Shown: positions 47,972 through 57,612, numbered from the stretch's first letter. The stretch is DNA of 64,000 nt from Huiozyma naganishii CBS 8797 (GCF_000348985.1 NC_035933.1:310001-374000), one strand, 5' to 3'. Numbers and translations are program-made. The notes: generated from the letters alone by a model not told the origin.

Positions 47972-50080
47972 ATGAGCGGGTCAGTGGACAAAGCACTAAC
48001 CGTCGGGACGTCGTACTTCCGGAATGGCCAGTACAGGGAGGCGAAACTGCTGTTTTCGAAGGCCATTTGCGTGGTGAACGGTTACTCGGCGGACGAGGTG
48101 TCACGGTTTCGTGCAGACAGTGGGCTGGTGACGCTGCCTGAGACGCGACATTTACACCCGAAGTACACGAAGCTACTGGACAATCTGTGTGCCTGCTATG
48201 AGAAGCTGGATCAGTGTCCAAAGGCGCTGCGTATTGCAGATAAGATGATCCAGCGAGATCAGTTCAACATGAAGTGCTACATCCGCAGGGGTAAACTGCT
48301 GCAAAAACTTGGCGACGACTTGGCTGCTTACCATAACTACAAGCGTGCTTTGAATAAATCGACAGAGTGCTCCAGGAAGTACGATATTGATAGTCCACAA
48401 AGGTATATCGTCATGATCAATGACCAGTTGACTGCGATCAAACAAAGGTTGAAACCACCAGCACAAGCGAAATCAACCAAGAGGCAGTTTATAGACCCAA
48501 TACAGGAACATCAGACGGAATTGGAACAGCTAAAGAAAGTCAAATTATCCTCCATAAAGGAGGTAAAGCAGTCACAGATCATGCTTGCCGCAGAGACTGT
48601 CGATTTCATAGCCGCATTACCCATCGAAGTGCTCGCCCTGGTGCTTCAGGGATTCACAACAGCAGAGCTTATCAAACTGCTGCCCGTATCGAAGACCTAC
48701 TACAAGCGGATACTGTCTCTCTACTTTCTTTTCGACGAGTTCAATCTGGATTCGTTGACTACAAAAAGCATAAGGCAATTTCTCTCTATTTTCCATAGAA
48801 TCTTCAAACGGAGGCTACTGCTGCCACAACCACCTGTTTTATCAACAGTCAAGTTTTCATCCAAGACAGCGTCTGAGGAAGAAAAGTTATTGGAACAGTT
48901 GGCCCAAAGTCTCCAATTTTTTGCTTGCCATAAATTGATTTTGACAGTACCCAACAGCAACACGTACAGCCTGTGTAAACTTCTGCCGGATGGAGACAAT
49001 TTTTGTCCAAGTGTCAAGGAACTATCTCTAATGACAAGTATACGATCGGATAAACCTTACGAAATCAAACTTCTGAACCGCTTCCCGTACCTGCGTAAGT
49101 TGGAAACAGTCTTTGATACATCTTTGGTGCCAATTAGATCATCGTTCAACGGAAGTAACAACAATGGAATTCCAGACCTCATCTCAAACTGGTCACCTCA
49201 GATCGAACAGATCAAGATTATATGCAACAAACGGAAAGTCCAGTGCTTCCCCCTAGGTGCAATAATACAAAAGTTGACTTTACGCCCACAATTGGCCAAA
49301 CTGTGCGTCACCGGTGTCACATTCAATAATGAAATGGCAGGGTTTCAATGGTTACTTAAATTTCCAAATCTACAAGAATTATGGTTTGAAGATAACAGTA
49401 ACGGTAAACTGGTCAATTTCTTGAAGCTGGTGCGAAACGAAAGAGTATTCAACGGTCAACTGAAGAAGCTAACCTTTAGAGAGGACATGGCTAACGGTGC
49501 CATTGAATTGGATGAAAACATGGAATCATTTTGTTACCGTGAGAACTTCGGCAAATTAACACATTTGGACCTAATGAGTAGTTGCATAAATGGTACTGGA
49601 TTATTTCGTTTGCTCTCAGTGGTATCGCCTGAGGTATTCCGAAGTTTAAATATTGGTGATTGCCCTTATATTCAGTTGCACCGACTTCCTGACCCAATGA
49701 ACACGAACATTTTCCCCATTTTGCAATTTTGCCATCGGTTTACAGGGCTGCAAGAACTGACATTGGCACTATCAGGATCACTGAACGACAACTCGATGAC
49801 ATTCTTAATTGAACAAGTGTCGAACCTCACCCACTTGGAGAAGCTGGATCTGTCGATGAACCCATGGATTAGCGGTGTCTCAATCTACGAATTCACAATG
49901 AAGCTTTTTGAAGCACGGAATAAGATACCACTGGATTACATGTGCATCGATGGTTGCATCGCCGTATCGCACATAACAGTGAATACGATCAAGTCCAGAG
50001 GATTTGTTTCACAGCTTGGCTGTGTTTACGAAAGGGAAGTTTGGAAGCGCTTTGGTTTAAACTCGTACAAATATGGATAA
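47972..50080 (+). CDS. DIA2: Dia2, TPR/F-box/LRR subunit of the SCF(Dia2) ubiquitin ligase
   Basis: This 702-residue protein (S. cerevisiae 732) targets Cdc6-, Ctf4- and Mcm7-linked substrates and removes the CMG helicase at replication termination. The N-terminal TPR region (about 5-150) reads VGTSYFRNGQYREAKLLFSK and NMKCYIRRGKLLQKLGDDLA. The F-box follows (about 210-255, FIAALPIEVLALVLQGFTTA). The rest is leucine-rich repeats (e.g. LTHLDLMSSCINGTGLFRLL, LEKLDLSMNPWISGVSIYEF). GC content drops in the second half, unlike neighbours. It is convergent with the next gene (114 bp) and matches YOR080W. Confidence 0.95.
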   Translation: MSGSVDKALTVGTSYFRNGQYREAKLLFSKAICVVNGYSADEVSRFRADSGLVTLPETRHLHPKYTKLLDNLCACYEKLDQCPKALRIADKMIQRDQFNMKCYIRRGKLLQKLGDDLAAYHNYKRALNKSTECSRKYDIDSPQRYIVMINDQLTAIKQRLKPPAQAKSTKRQFIDPIQEHQTELEQLKKVKLSSIKEVKQSQIMLAAETVDFIAALPIEVLALVLQGFTTAELIKLLPVSKTYYKRILSLYFLFDEFNLDSLTTKSIRQFLSIFHRIFKRRLLLPQPPVLSTVKFSSKTASEEEKLLEQLAQSLQFFACHKLILTVPNSNTYSLCKLLPDGDNFCPSVKELSLMTSIRSDKPYEIKLLNRFPYLRKLETVFDTSLVPIRSSFNGSNNNGIPDLISNWSPQIEQIKIICNKRKVQCFPLGAIIQKLTLRPQLAKLCVTGVTFNNEMAGFQWLLKFPNLQELWFEDNSNGKLVNFLKLVRNERVFNGQLKKLTFREDMANGAIELDENMESFCYRENFGKLTHLDLMSSCINGTGLFRLLSVVSPEVFRSLNIGDCPYIQLHRLPDPMNTNIFPILQFCHRFTGLQELTLALSGSLNDNSMTFLIEQVSNLTHLEKLDLSMNPWISGVSIYEFTMKLFEARNKIPLDYMCIDGCIAVSHITVNTIKSRGFVSQLGCVYEREVWKRFGLNSYKYG

Positions 50081-50194
50081 GAGACGGGACCAGTTTTTAT
50101 GGAATTTTATTGCTTTTAGCAGTGATGATTGAAGACATTCTGGTGTTAGATTATATGTGTACTTTTTAAATGTTGTATAAGGTGTAGATGCTGT

Positions 50195-52588
50195 TCAAGT
50201 GTTTTTTTCCTTCTGTTGGAGGGACCGATTAAATTTATGTGTATTTTGTTGTTCGAGTACTTTTGGTTTAAAATGCATATTTTGGGGTTTAGGAGCAGTC
50301 AATTCCGGAATCAGTCGCGTGGGAGACCCCTGGTTCATTCGTTTCCTTTCTATCACAGATTTCATGTCCCTTTCGTTGTTCCGGATCATATTTGCCTGCA
50401 AGGTACCTGATCTCCTACTTCTTGTACTTGGTATGGATGAGAACGATATCGACTTGCCGCTACGGACCGGGGGTCGGTTCGGCAGGTCCAACGTGAGGTG
50501 ATCGTTAACGTCAATGTTAGTTGGTCTGTCGACCTTCAAGCTCATCGACCGCAGTCTCCTATCAGAAGTATCATTGCTCTTCCTAATAAACATGAGGGCG
50601 TTCCGAGCTTCTGTCTCGAACAGATTATCCTCTAAGATTTGTCTTCCAGTGTCCCTATTCTCTTCTATGTCATTATCTTTAGTTTTGTTTTTGTTCTTAT
50701 TGTGCACACTTTGGTCATCACTGAGCCTTACAAGTCCGAAAGAGCCGTCAACAAACTGTAAGGAGTTCTTAATGGCCGACGACATCAGGACCTTTGTTTG
50801 TAGAAATGTGATTGATCTATCGAGCGCGAACTCTTGTCCACAATTATTTTTGATCATCGATACTTTAGGCCACGTTGCACGAGCTCCCAAGGTGGTTTCC
50901 TCAAGTAAAAAAGTACGTGAAGGGTTTTTCAGTAGTTCATCAAATTTCAGTAACATATTCAGATCCGGTAAAATCGTAATATTGCCTGTGTATTTTTGAG
51001 ATAGAACAGACCTCATCTTCGCCATAACGACAGGGGCGATCCCCAACTCGCCACTCATTTCGAGCATGTAAATGAGCTCATTGGATACAGTTTTGTAAAG
51101 GTCTGTCATAGTTGACTTAAACATGGTGCTCAACCTGTTCTGCACCTGACCCCCAACACAAGAGTTCGACGTCTTTAATAAGGGGAATACGTGAGGGTTC
51201 ACTTGACATGCAATGATGTGGTCGACATTGAACATCTCAGATAGTCTTGACGTTGGTAGATCATTATCGACAGAGCCATCCAGAAACTTGGTAGACTTCT
51301 CACCCAACCATTCACGAGTTTCCCCCGTTTTGGGGTCTTTTTCGTACAGCGGAGTTGCTGGGAATATTCCTGGTACTGAACACGATGCGCACACCGCGGA
51401 CCAAATCAATACGTTCGATGCTGTTAAGTTGTTGAGCACTCTTGGTTGTTCAAAGATTGATGCCGAGGACACTGTAATGTTGAGTATTTTCCCAGTTCTA
51501 TAGTATGCTTCTTTGAAAGTCATATTACCCAAGAACTTAATCATAGTGTTCATCAAATGCTTGCTCTCAAACCACGAGCCACCTTTCAAAAACCTCGACA
51601 ATTTTAGGAGGAAATCTTCGCTAGACGACTTGTCCTTTTCATCTTTGAAGATATTAAACTCCATGTCTAGGACATTGGCAAGAAGACTCGGTATCTCTTC
51701 CCTGGTGTGAACGCAGAAAATACTGGCAACAATTGCACCTGCACTTGTCCCACTAATAACTTTCGGTATTAGCTGTGCCTCGAATAGAACGGCGATAACA
51801 CCAATATGGAACAGTCCAAAAGTCGCCCCACCACTCAACACCAACGCAGATTTACCAATGTTACGCTTCGTCTGTTGTAAAATACCAAGCACGTAGCTTG
51901 CATCCAGTTCATCCTGTAGCAAGAGCGCATGCAGGTCTAATTCGGATTCTTCGAGATACTCCTCGATGATTGTCTTTGTCCCGACATTGCAGTGTGTGTA
52001 CAAGTTAACGTCTCCCATGTTCCCCAAATGCCGTACCCAGTTGATTCTTATGAGATAAAGTAATTTAGCGTAATCCTCGTTTATCCTGCATTCCCGCAAC
52101 TGACGGGTCAACCCCGCGATCATATCGTAGTCGTACAAATCGTTCTTTGGTTCCAACTTCCAGTCTTCAAGTCCCATAAGTTCATCCAGCCTAAGACCAG
52201 TAGCCCTCCACTGTAGGTACGAGATCGCCTGTGCTTGCTCCATTTGCAAATCTTTGATCTTGAGGTCTGTAGCGTAACCGTAACTGTTGGTGCCCATTGA
52301 AAGCACGCTGTTAATCCTTGTAAACCATCTGACAAACAGGGACTCCGACGGAAGTTCAGGCAGACTAAACTCTTCCCCTATCGACTCCTCGGAGTCCTCG
52401 GGACTGCCACCACTATCCCCATTGGAGGTCACCATGCTACCAGCGACTAGTCCAGGCGACGTAATGTCATTGAATAACTCCTCGCTGCTCCTGTGGTCTT
52501 TTAAATGCAGGCCGTCCGGGATGAGAGACCCGCGGGACTCGTAGTACCGCTCTATCAGGTACTGTGTTACCGGATACGCACTCTTCAT
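50195..52588 (-). CDS. TGL4/TGL5: Triacylglycerol lipase Tgl4/Tgl5 (patatin-like, lipid droplet)
   Basis: The protein has 797 residues from the ATG at 52588. These patatin-domain lipases mobilise stored fat from lipid droplets; Tgl4 is also activated by Cdk1. The serine nucleophile is in ISGTSAGAIVAS (about 277-288) and the catalytic Asp in FLDGSVDNDLP (about 434-444). The usual glycine-rich oxyanion loop GGGTFG reads GGATFG here. The N-terminal domain (NYAKLLYLIRINWVRHLGNM) and the C-terminal basic, Ser-rich tail fit Tgl4. The neighbours are DIA2 (beside TGL5, YOR081C) and PXL1 (beside TGL4, YKR089C), so position cannot choose between duplicates; residue similarity to Tgl4 appears high. Confidence 0.93.
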   Translation of the reverse strand: MKSAYPVTQYLIERYYESRGSLIPDGLHLKDHRSSEELFNDITSPGLVAGSMVTSNGDSGGSPEDSEESIGEEFSLPELPSESLFVRWFTRINSVLSMGTNSYGYATDLKIKDLQMEQAQAISYLQWRATGLRLDELMGLEDWKLEPKNDLYDYDMIAGLTRQLRECRINEDYAKLLYLIRINWVRHLGNMGDVNLYTHCNVGTKTIIEEYLEESELDLHALLLQDELDASYVLGILQQTKRNIGKSALVLSGGATFGLFHIGVIAVLFEAQLIPKVISGTSAGAIVASIFCVHTREEIPSLLANVLDMEFNIFKDEKDKSSSEDFLLKLSRFLKGGSWFESKHLMNTMIKFLGNMTFKEAYYRTGKILNITVSSASIFEQPRVLNNLTASNVLIWSAVCASCSVPGIFPATPLYEKDPKTGETREWLGEKSTKFLDGSVDNDLPTSRLSEMFNVDHIIACQVNPHVFPLLKTSNSCVGGQVQNRLSTMFKSTMTDLYKTVSNELIYMLEMSGELGIAPVVMAKMRSVLSQKYTGNITILPDLNMLLKFDELLKNPSRTFLLEETTLGARATWPKVSMIKNNCGQEFALDRSITFLQTKVLMSSAIKNSLQFVDGSFGLVRLSDDQSVHNKNKNKTKDNDIEENRDTGRQILEDNLFETEARNALMFIRKSNDTSDRRLRSMSLKVDRPTNIDVNDHLTLDLPNRPPVRSGKSISFSSIPSTRSRRSGTLQANMIRNNERDMKSVIERKRMNQGSPTRLIPELTAPKPQNMHFKPKVLEQQNTHKFNRSLQQKEKNT

Positions 52589-53050
52589 GATGCAGACAAG
52601 ACGATCTGGTAACTCAATCGTGCCGTGGCCCCAGGATAACAAGAACACACTCTGCTTCTGTTCAAAGTGACCTTCGGAGCCCGCTTCCTGTTCTGATGTC
52701 TGTGACTTAAACAGCCAAGCCCTAAACGAGAGGGTAAAAATTAGGGCTTGAAAAGAAGCCCTAACAAAAGTAAAATTAGGACCTTAAGATTAGGGCTTGG
52801 CAATTAGGGCTTGCGGTTTTCAACTTTTCGCGTCGCGTTTTGTTTTCTTTGTTTACCAATTTCTCCATTGCGCAAAATGTCATCGCGTATCTCGAGAAGA
52901 GATGAACAGGTTTCTCTCGATGTTTGGAAAACCCGGTATGTGTTTGAGTCTGTAACTTTCATTCCACTCCACGTTGCTCTGACGGTTTCTTGCTTGTCAA
53001 AGTGGGCGTAAGATCAGCACATAGCTAGCGGCAACACACACACAAAGAAT
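52589..53050. other. TGL4-5/PXL1 divergent promoter region
   Basis: This 462-base gap holds five Tbf1-type sites (52718-52811) and a 44-codon upstream ORF at 52877-53011 that ends 39 bp before the PXL1 ATG. No box C/D or H/ACA snoRNA could be supported. Confidence 0.65.
52718..52811. promoter_or_regulatory. Cluster of five Tbf1-type sites in both orientations
   Basis: AGCCCTAA occurs at 52718 and 52757 and its complement TTAGGGCT at 52741, 52790 and 52804; a mutated copy (TTAGGACC) lies near 52776. All five are the same 8-mer, tighter than the ARCCCTAA consensus requires. Confidence 0.85.
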
Positions 53051-54673
53051 ATGTACGGTTCGCCATTTCCCTCATTGAACTCCAAGGTCCGGTACATGAC
53101 CACTTTGGAACGGGCGGGTTTCGACGTAAACTACTCCAAGAATGACAATTCAGACCGCAGTTCTCGATTGCCCTCGAGCACACCGTTGAGGACGGCACGA
53201 TCAACACCGAGTCTGCGGCCCCGTGCCGAGGTGACACCGACTTTGCACATCCAGCAGCCCCTACCCCAGATCACCACTTCGAGCCCCCCGGTATCAGTTG
53301 CGGGGCGCTCCCGAGTACCTGAGTCGGCGCCAACAACACCAACGGTGAGTCCGCACGGGTTTGCGAAATTCAATCAGACAGCCCCCCTGGACAGCGCCAC
53401 ACCGTCGAAGGTAATGGGGGGGGCCAAACAATCGCAGAGCACATACTATCTGTCGCCACAGTTGAGTGGGTTTGCCCCCTTGTTCCATGAGGATAAATCA
53501 TGGCGCCCACAGGAGAAGAGCACGTCCAATGCAACGTCTTTCTTCAATTTTGAAGCTAACGACACTGGTGATGCGGAAAATGTAGCAGAAGATCTCAAAG
53601 CGGTTGACATGACAGCGGCATTTAGTTATGGTAACGATAGGGGGGGTGAACATGAGATGCAGTCTCCCGCTCGCACGTTTCTCCCCTTGCAGAAGAACGT
53701 GGAGGAGCCCGTTGACGACGCGTCCTTCTTGAACGACGAGGAGATAACGCGGATCGAAACCCCGTTGTCCACGGACTGTGTCGCTGCCGATATATGCGTT
53801 GGCCCAAACATGAAGGTTCTTTCAGGGATCAGTGACGCTCGTGGGGACTTCTCTGCTGATGAGCCGGATTTGATTCCAGAGATCAAATGGGTCCAGGAGA
53901 ACGATGGCGCGGATGCAGTAGTGGATGGCTTACACCTTCACCCGAACGAGAGTTTGGAGCAACTGGTGAAAGATGGCGGCCGCGAGGTGTCTGCTGCGAG
54001 GATGGCCTCAGGGGATGCGGTTGCCCAGGACGAGGAAATACAGGTGCCGAACAAGCGCTTGGAGCAACTAATTGCACATTTGGACGACTCGTTGCCAAGC
54101 GACTCGGGAAGCGAGCAATTGAGGCACGCGGGGAACAGATGGGAGCGGTCCAGCCATTACTTATCGGCTCTCCCGGAGCAGGCCGGGCCAGGCTTGGTTC
54201 ACCCCCGCGGCGAAGGCCCCTGCAGGGGCTGTCACATGCCCGTTGAGGGCAAGCGCGTCACTGCATCGGAACTATCAGGGCAGTGGCACCGCAGGTGCTT
54301 CCACTGCGCGGAGTGCGACTTGCAATTCGACAAGCACCACGCGTGCTACGTCATCGCGGACACACCCTACTGCCAGGAACACTACCACGAGCGCAACGGG
54401 AGCATCTGCAAGCTGTGTGGCGGGTTCATCGAGGGCGACTGCCTCGAGAACGACCGCGCGGAGCGGTTCCACCCTGGCTGCCTCGTCTGCGTCGTGTGCC
54501 ACGAGCAGATCAGCAGCGACTACCTGCTCATCAACGGCGACGTGCCCCTCTGCGGCGCGCACGACCTCGACCAGCTCGCCGCGGACGGACTGTTCGAGTT
54601 CGACCACGGCCCCAGCGACGCCCACAGCACGCACACCGTCGAGAAGCGCCGCACGCGACTCATCGCAGGATAG
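53051..54673 (+). CDS. PXL1: Pxl1, paxillin-like LIM protein
   Basis: This 540-residue protein acts in polarised growth and interacts with Rho1 in S. cerevisiae. The N-terminus MYGSPFPSLNSKVRYMTTLE matches the yeast family, confirming the ATG at 53051. The middle 330 residues are disordered and acidic. Two LIM zinc-binding domains follow: LIM1 about 390-448 (CRGCHMPVEG...WHRRCFHCAECD...YCQEHY) and LIM2 about 450-510 (CKLCGGFIEGDCLE...FHPGCLVCVVCHEQ...CGAHD). Zn ligands are complete. GC content rises sharply over the LIM part. S. cerevisiae PXL1 is on chr XI (YKR090W), so this is the retained sister copy. Confidence 0.93.
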   Translation: MYGSPFPSLNSKVRYMTTLERAGFDVNYSKNDNSDRSSRLPSSTPLRTARSTPSLRPRAEVTPTLHIQQPLPQITTSSPPVSVAGRSRVPESAPTTPTVSPHGFAKFNQTAPLDSATPSKVMGGAKQSQSTYYLSPQLSGFAPLFHEDKSWRPQEKSTSNATSFFNFEANDTGDAENVAEDLKAVDMTAAFSYGNDRGGEHEMQSPARTFLPLQKNVEEPVDDASFLNDEEITRIETPLSTDCVAADICVGPNMKVLSGISDARGDFSADEPDLIPEIKWVQENDGADAVVDGLHLHPNESLEQLVKDGGREVSAARMASGDAVAQDEEIQVPNKRLEQLIAHLDDSLPSDSGSEQLRHAGNRWERSSHYLSALPEQAGPGLVHPRGEGPCRGCHMPVEGKRVTASELSGQWHRRCFHCAECDLQFDKHHACYVIADTPYCQEHYHERNGSICKLCGGFIEGDCLENDRAERFHPGCLVCVVCHEQISSDYLLINGDVPLCGAHDLDQLAADGLFEFDHGPSDAHSTHTVEKRRTRLIAG

Positions 54674-54994
54674 ACGCGCCGTGCCTCCGCCGGGAATCAT
54701 CTCTTGGCGTTTCCCGCGTATCCGTTCCGCGGTGCCTGCCAGATCTGGCCGTGCAAAATGACGTTGTTTTTTTGGGGGCCGGAAAAATTTCAGAGTCGTT
54801 TTCGAGAAATTCGGCAACATGTGCCATTGTGTAATATTATTATTATTATTCAGTAGATACTCTCTGGGTGCGTTGAAGTTGTTCTGTGAGTTGTGTCTCG
54901 GCGAGTGTTGGTTCTGTGTGTGGGCTGCTAGGTTGGTCTTCACTGGTAGAGTACTGTGTGTGTCTTTTGCTTTGGGTGATATATATACTGCTAT
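54674..54994. other. PXL1-WHI5 intergenic region
   Basis: This 321-base gap is the WHI5 promoter. A short ATT repeat is at 54836-54850 and a GTGTG-rich stretch lies near 54880-54960. A long opposite-strand frame crosses here (54275-55558) but is judged a shadow. Confidence 0.5.
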
Positions 54995-56074
54995 ATGAGC
55001 GAGGATATACGCGGGGTGCATGCAAGTGGCAGCGGTGAAGATGTTGCGACTACCCCTAAAAGAGAGAGTCGTAGGAAACGGCTGTCCGTTGGGTTTGTGC
55101 ACAGGTCTCCGGGCAGTGACGATGACGGTGATGATGGTGATGGTGATGACGGTGATGGATACTTGGCGACTCCCTCGCCTCCTGCTGGGAGCAGCAGGGC
55201 GAGGCGGTCGTCCACGTCGCTTGGGTTTTTGGCGACGCCACGGACAGAGGGGCGGCACTCGCAGGCGGCGCACCACAGGGCGATAAGCGCGACGTTTACG
55301 TCTCCGAGGGCACGCTCGCTGCTTCCACCTACAACGCCCAAGTCGCGCAACACAGAGGTGTTTCTTTCGCCGTCGCAGCTGCAGGAGCAGCTCAAGTCCC
55401 CGAGCCACTCCAATCAGGGGAGTGTCTCCAAGGACAACAAACCCATTAAAGAACTCTCGCATAACTTGAAGACAAGGCTCAGTTACGCTTTTGTCAAATT
55501 GCAGAACGGGTGGGTGGATAAGACGCTTCCTGAACTGGAGAACGAACTCACGCAACACGCATACAATAAGGCAGCGATACTAACCAGCCCGCAAAGGATC
55601 TCGCCGTCGCGTCAGACGGGGCCACCCGTCGCTGCTGCGTCGCCCACCACGAAATACGTCAACAAGTTCGCCTCTTCGCAGGAGGAGGCTGGGCCTTCAG
55701 GGGACGCACGGGCAACAGAGGGAACGGAGGCTCACCTTGCATTCTTGCAAGCATTGTCGCCCTCGTTGCGGCAATCCCGCGGCGGGGAACCCGCACACAG
55801 CGAGTCAGGAACACCAAGTAGAGACCGACTCAACGTGTCACCGATACGCTGGACGGGGAGGGCGCCGACGCCGGCGCTATCAAAAGCCAAACCGGCGCCC
55901 AGCAGCGTTTCTGACCCGCGGGGGAAGACCAGTGGACAAGCGGACGAGGTAGACGTCGTCGCAGTGGAGACACTGATGTCCCTCAGCTCTACACAGCAAC
56001 TCGCCCCGCCGACGAGGATCGCAGATAAGCCTACACGCGGAGACGAGACGGAAGTGGAGACAGACTCGGAGTAG
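54995..56074 (+). CDS. WHI5: Whi5/Srl3, repressor of G1/S transcription
   Basis: This 359-residue protein is the functional counterpart of the retinoblastoma protein: it binds SBF/MBF and is released by Cln-Cdk phosphorylation. The conserved GTB motif is at about 150-185 (LSHNLKTRLSYAFVKLQNGW, then VDKTLPELENEL). Many S/T-P Cdk sites are spread through the disordered rest (ATTPKRES, RSPGSD, ATPSPP, FTSPRA, LTSPQR, SPIRW). The neighbours PXL1 (YKR090W) and LPX1 (YOR084W) leave open whether the S. cerevisiae counterpart is WHI5 (YOR083W) or SRL3 (YKR091W); length favours WHI5. The MSA-type SBF partner is encoded 21 kb away. Confidence 0.88.
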   Translation: MSEDIRGVHASGSGEDVATTPKRESRRKRLSVGFVHRSPGSDDDGDDGDGDDGDGYLATPSPPAGSSRARRSSTSLGFLATPRTEGRHSQAAHHRAISATFTSPRARSLLPPTTPKSRNTEVFLSPSQLQEQLKSPSHSNQGSVSKDNKPIKELSHNLKTRLSYAFVKLQNGWVDKTLPELENELTQHAYNKAAILTSPQRISPSRQTGPPVAAASPTTKYVNKFASSQEEAGPSGDARATEGTEAHLAFLQALSPSLRQSRGGEPAHSESGTPSRDRLNVSPIRWTGRAPTPALSKAKPAPSSVSDPRGKTSGQADEVDVVAVETLMSLSSTQQLAPPTRIADKPTRGDETEVETDSE

Positions 56075-56228
56075 AAAGACGAAACTCACTGCCCTTTTCC
56101 CAAGAGACACGAACTCTTAATGTAACAGAATAACTCCCCGGTTTGACCCCACAGCGCAACGCGGAGACAAGACACTCGCTTAACGTATATACCTCTCCCA
56201 CAACATCGCACCCGTATGCGTGCATGTA

Positions 56229-56249
56229 CATATATATATATATATATTA
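56229..56249. repeat. (TA)n tract upstream of LPX1
   Basis: An alternating AT run of about 20 bp lies 70-90 bp before the LPX1 ATG and could serve as its TATA element. Confidence 0.6.
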
Positions 56250-56319
56250 ATATACAAGGAAGTAATTGCAGGTAACTTCTGGATACTCCACTCGCCCCAC
56301 CGCTACACAGGACTGCAAA

Positions 56320-57465
56320 ATGGAGAACACACTGCGGGAATACTATCACTGCACCACAAAAGTGGTCGATGCTGTGAGGAACAGGAGGGCCCAGTCCGTG
56401 TTGGTCCCGCAGACGGACAGGTTGCAGCTGGTTTACGATCTGTACGAATTCACGCACAGGGACCCTGTGAAACCGCTAGTGAATTTGATATTCTTGCACG
56501 GGAGCGGCATGAATAGAGTAGTGTGGGAGTACTATCTGGTCAAACTGGCCCATAACGCTGGGGAACTGCCTTGGCAACCCCTTAAAATAGTGCTGTTGGA
56601 TCAAGCTACCCATGGGGATTCTGCCGTCTTGAACGAGGGAAAGCTCGGGGTTGATTTTGACTGGGTCGACGGCGCGAGGGATGCCTGTCAAATAGCACTC
56701 GACGAGTTCCCGTTGGAACTTGATGGGGAAACTGTACATAACGTTGTCGTGGGCCACTCGATGGGAGGGTTCCAAGCACTCTGTTGCGCGGTCCTCTGTC
56801 TCGATTTCTTCAGCACTGTGATTGCTATTGAACCCGTGGTGGTCGCTCACTTCATGCCCGAGGATCACAGACAGTTTACCGTATTGAACTCAAAATTCTT
56901 CAACGCACTCTGGGCGAAGATGGAGAGCTCTTTCGAGACGGACGCCGAATACGTCGAGTTTATGACACAGCGCAGTTTCTTTACAAAGACGCACCCTGTA
57001 ATTCTTCAAAGGCTTATCGATTTCGAGAGACGGATGGACCATCGTGATGGGACCGTAAGGACAAAAATAGACCGCAGACAAAACTCACTGTGCTACATGA
57101 CTTTGAATCCATGTACGTCGTGGCTGATTGCTAATCTGAAATTCATACACGTCCCAGTTTATAGTATCGTAGGTGGGGTGTCCCATTGGACCCCCCCGGC
57201 CAACCAAGAATTGCTTACGAAGGAGATACACAATTACGAAAAGCACATCGTCGAGGATGGTGACCATTTGTTGAATTTGGAGATGCCAGATGCGGTGCTC
57301 ATGGAAATACAGAAACATATTTCAAAGTTTGTGTCGACATTGCAAGATGTTCAAGTCGAAAAGTTATCGGACTCTCAGAGGACGGGGAGATTTGCAGAGC
57401 AATACCGAAGGTTTTGCAAGGAAAGAATATCAGACTTCCCTTTATCAAAGGTTGCCAAGTTGTGA
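56320..57465 (+). CDS. LPX1: Lpx1, peroxisomal alpha/beta-hydrolase lipase
   Basis: The protein has 381 residues from the ATG at 56320 (S. cerevisiae 387). Lpx1 is an acyl hydrolase of the peroxisome matrix. It ends in AKL, a valid PTS1 signal (S. cerevisiae uses QKL). The nucleophile elbow is GHSMGG with Ser147, the oxyanion strand is NLIFLHGSGMN (about 62-72), and the catalytic His is His316 in EDGDHLLNLE. A candidate acid follows from family alignment but was not assigned. Codons upstream of 56320 are open without ATG. This is the last gene of the chr XV-type block (YOR084W); an LTR follows. Confidence 0.94.
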   Translation: MENTLREYYHCTTKVVDAVRNRRAQSVLVPQTDRLQLVYDLYEFTHRDPVKPLVNLIFLHGSGMNRVVWEYYLVKLAHNAGELPWQPLKIVLLDQATHGDSAVLNEGKLGVDFDWVDGARDACQIALDEFPLELDGETVHNVVVGHSMGGFQALCCAVLCLDFFSTVIAIEPVVVAHFMPEDHRQFTVLNSKFFNALWAKMESSFETDAEYVEFMTQRSFFTKTHPVILQRLIDFERRMDHRDGTVRTKIDRRQNSLCYMTLNPCTSWLIANLKFIHVPVYSIVGGVSHWTPPANQELLTKEIHNYEKHIVEDGDHLLNLEMPDAVLMEIQKHISKFVSTLQDVQVEKLSDSQRTGRFAEQYRRFCKERISDFPLSKVAKL

Positions 57466-57612
57466 TTGTAGAGGGCAGCCAAATTCTGAAATATGTCCTG
57501 GTATTCTGAGGTAATATTCTTTAAAGAAATGCGTATGATTAGTTCTTTATAATGTTGCAGTGAAATGAAATAACTAAACAAAAAATGTAAAATATTGTAA
57601 GCGAAATGGAAG

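Noticed and set aside
52812..53040. snoRNA downstream of the Tbf1-type cluster
   Set aside because: Tbf1 marks snoRNA genes in S. cerevisiae, but no RUGAUGA/CUGA pair or H/ACA hinge with tail was found on either strand.
54275..55558. 427-codon minus-strand frame over the PXL1 3' end and WHI5 5' end
   Set aside because: It is antisense to LIM domains and to WHI5, is Arg-rich junk with no family similarity, and has no independent support.
55577..55583. TACTAAC branch-point sequence inside WHI5
   Set aside because: The frame is continuous across it and no 5' splice site with a plausible exon lies upstream; a coincidence within coding sequence.
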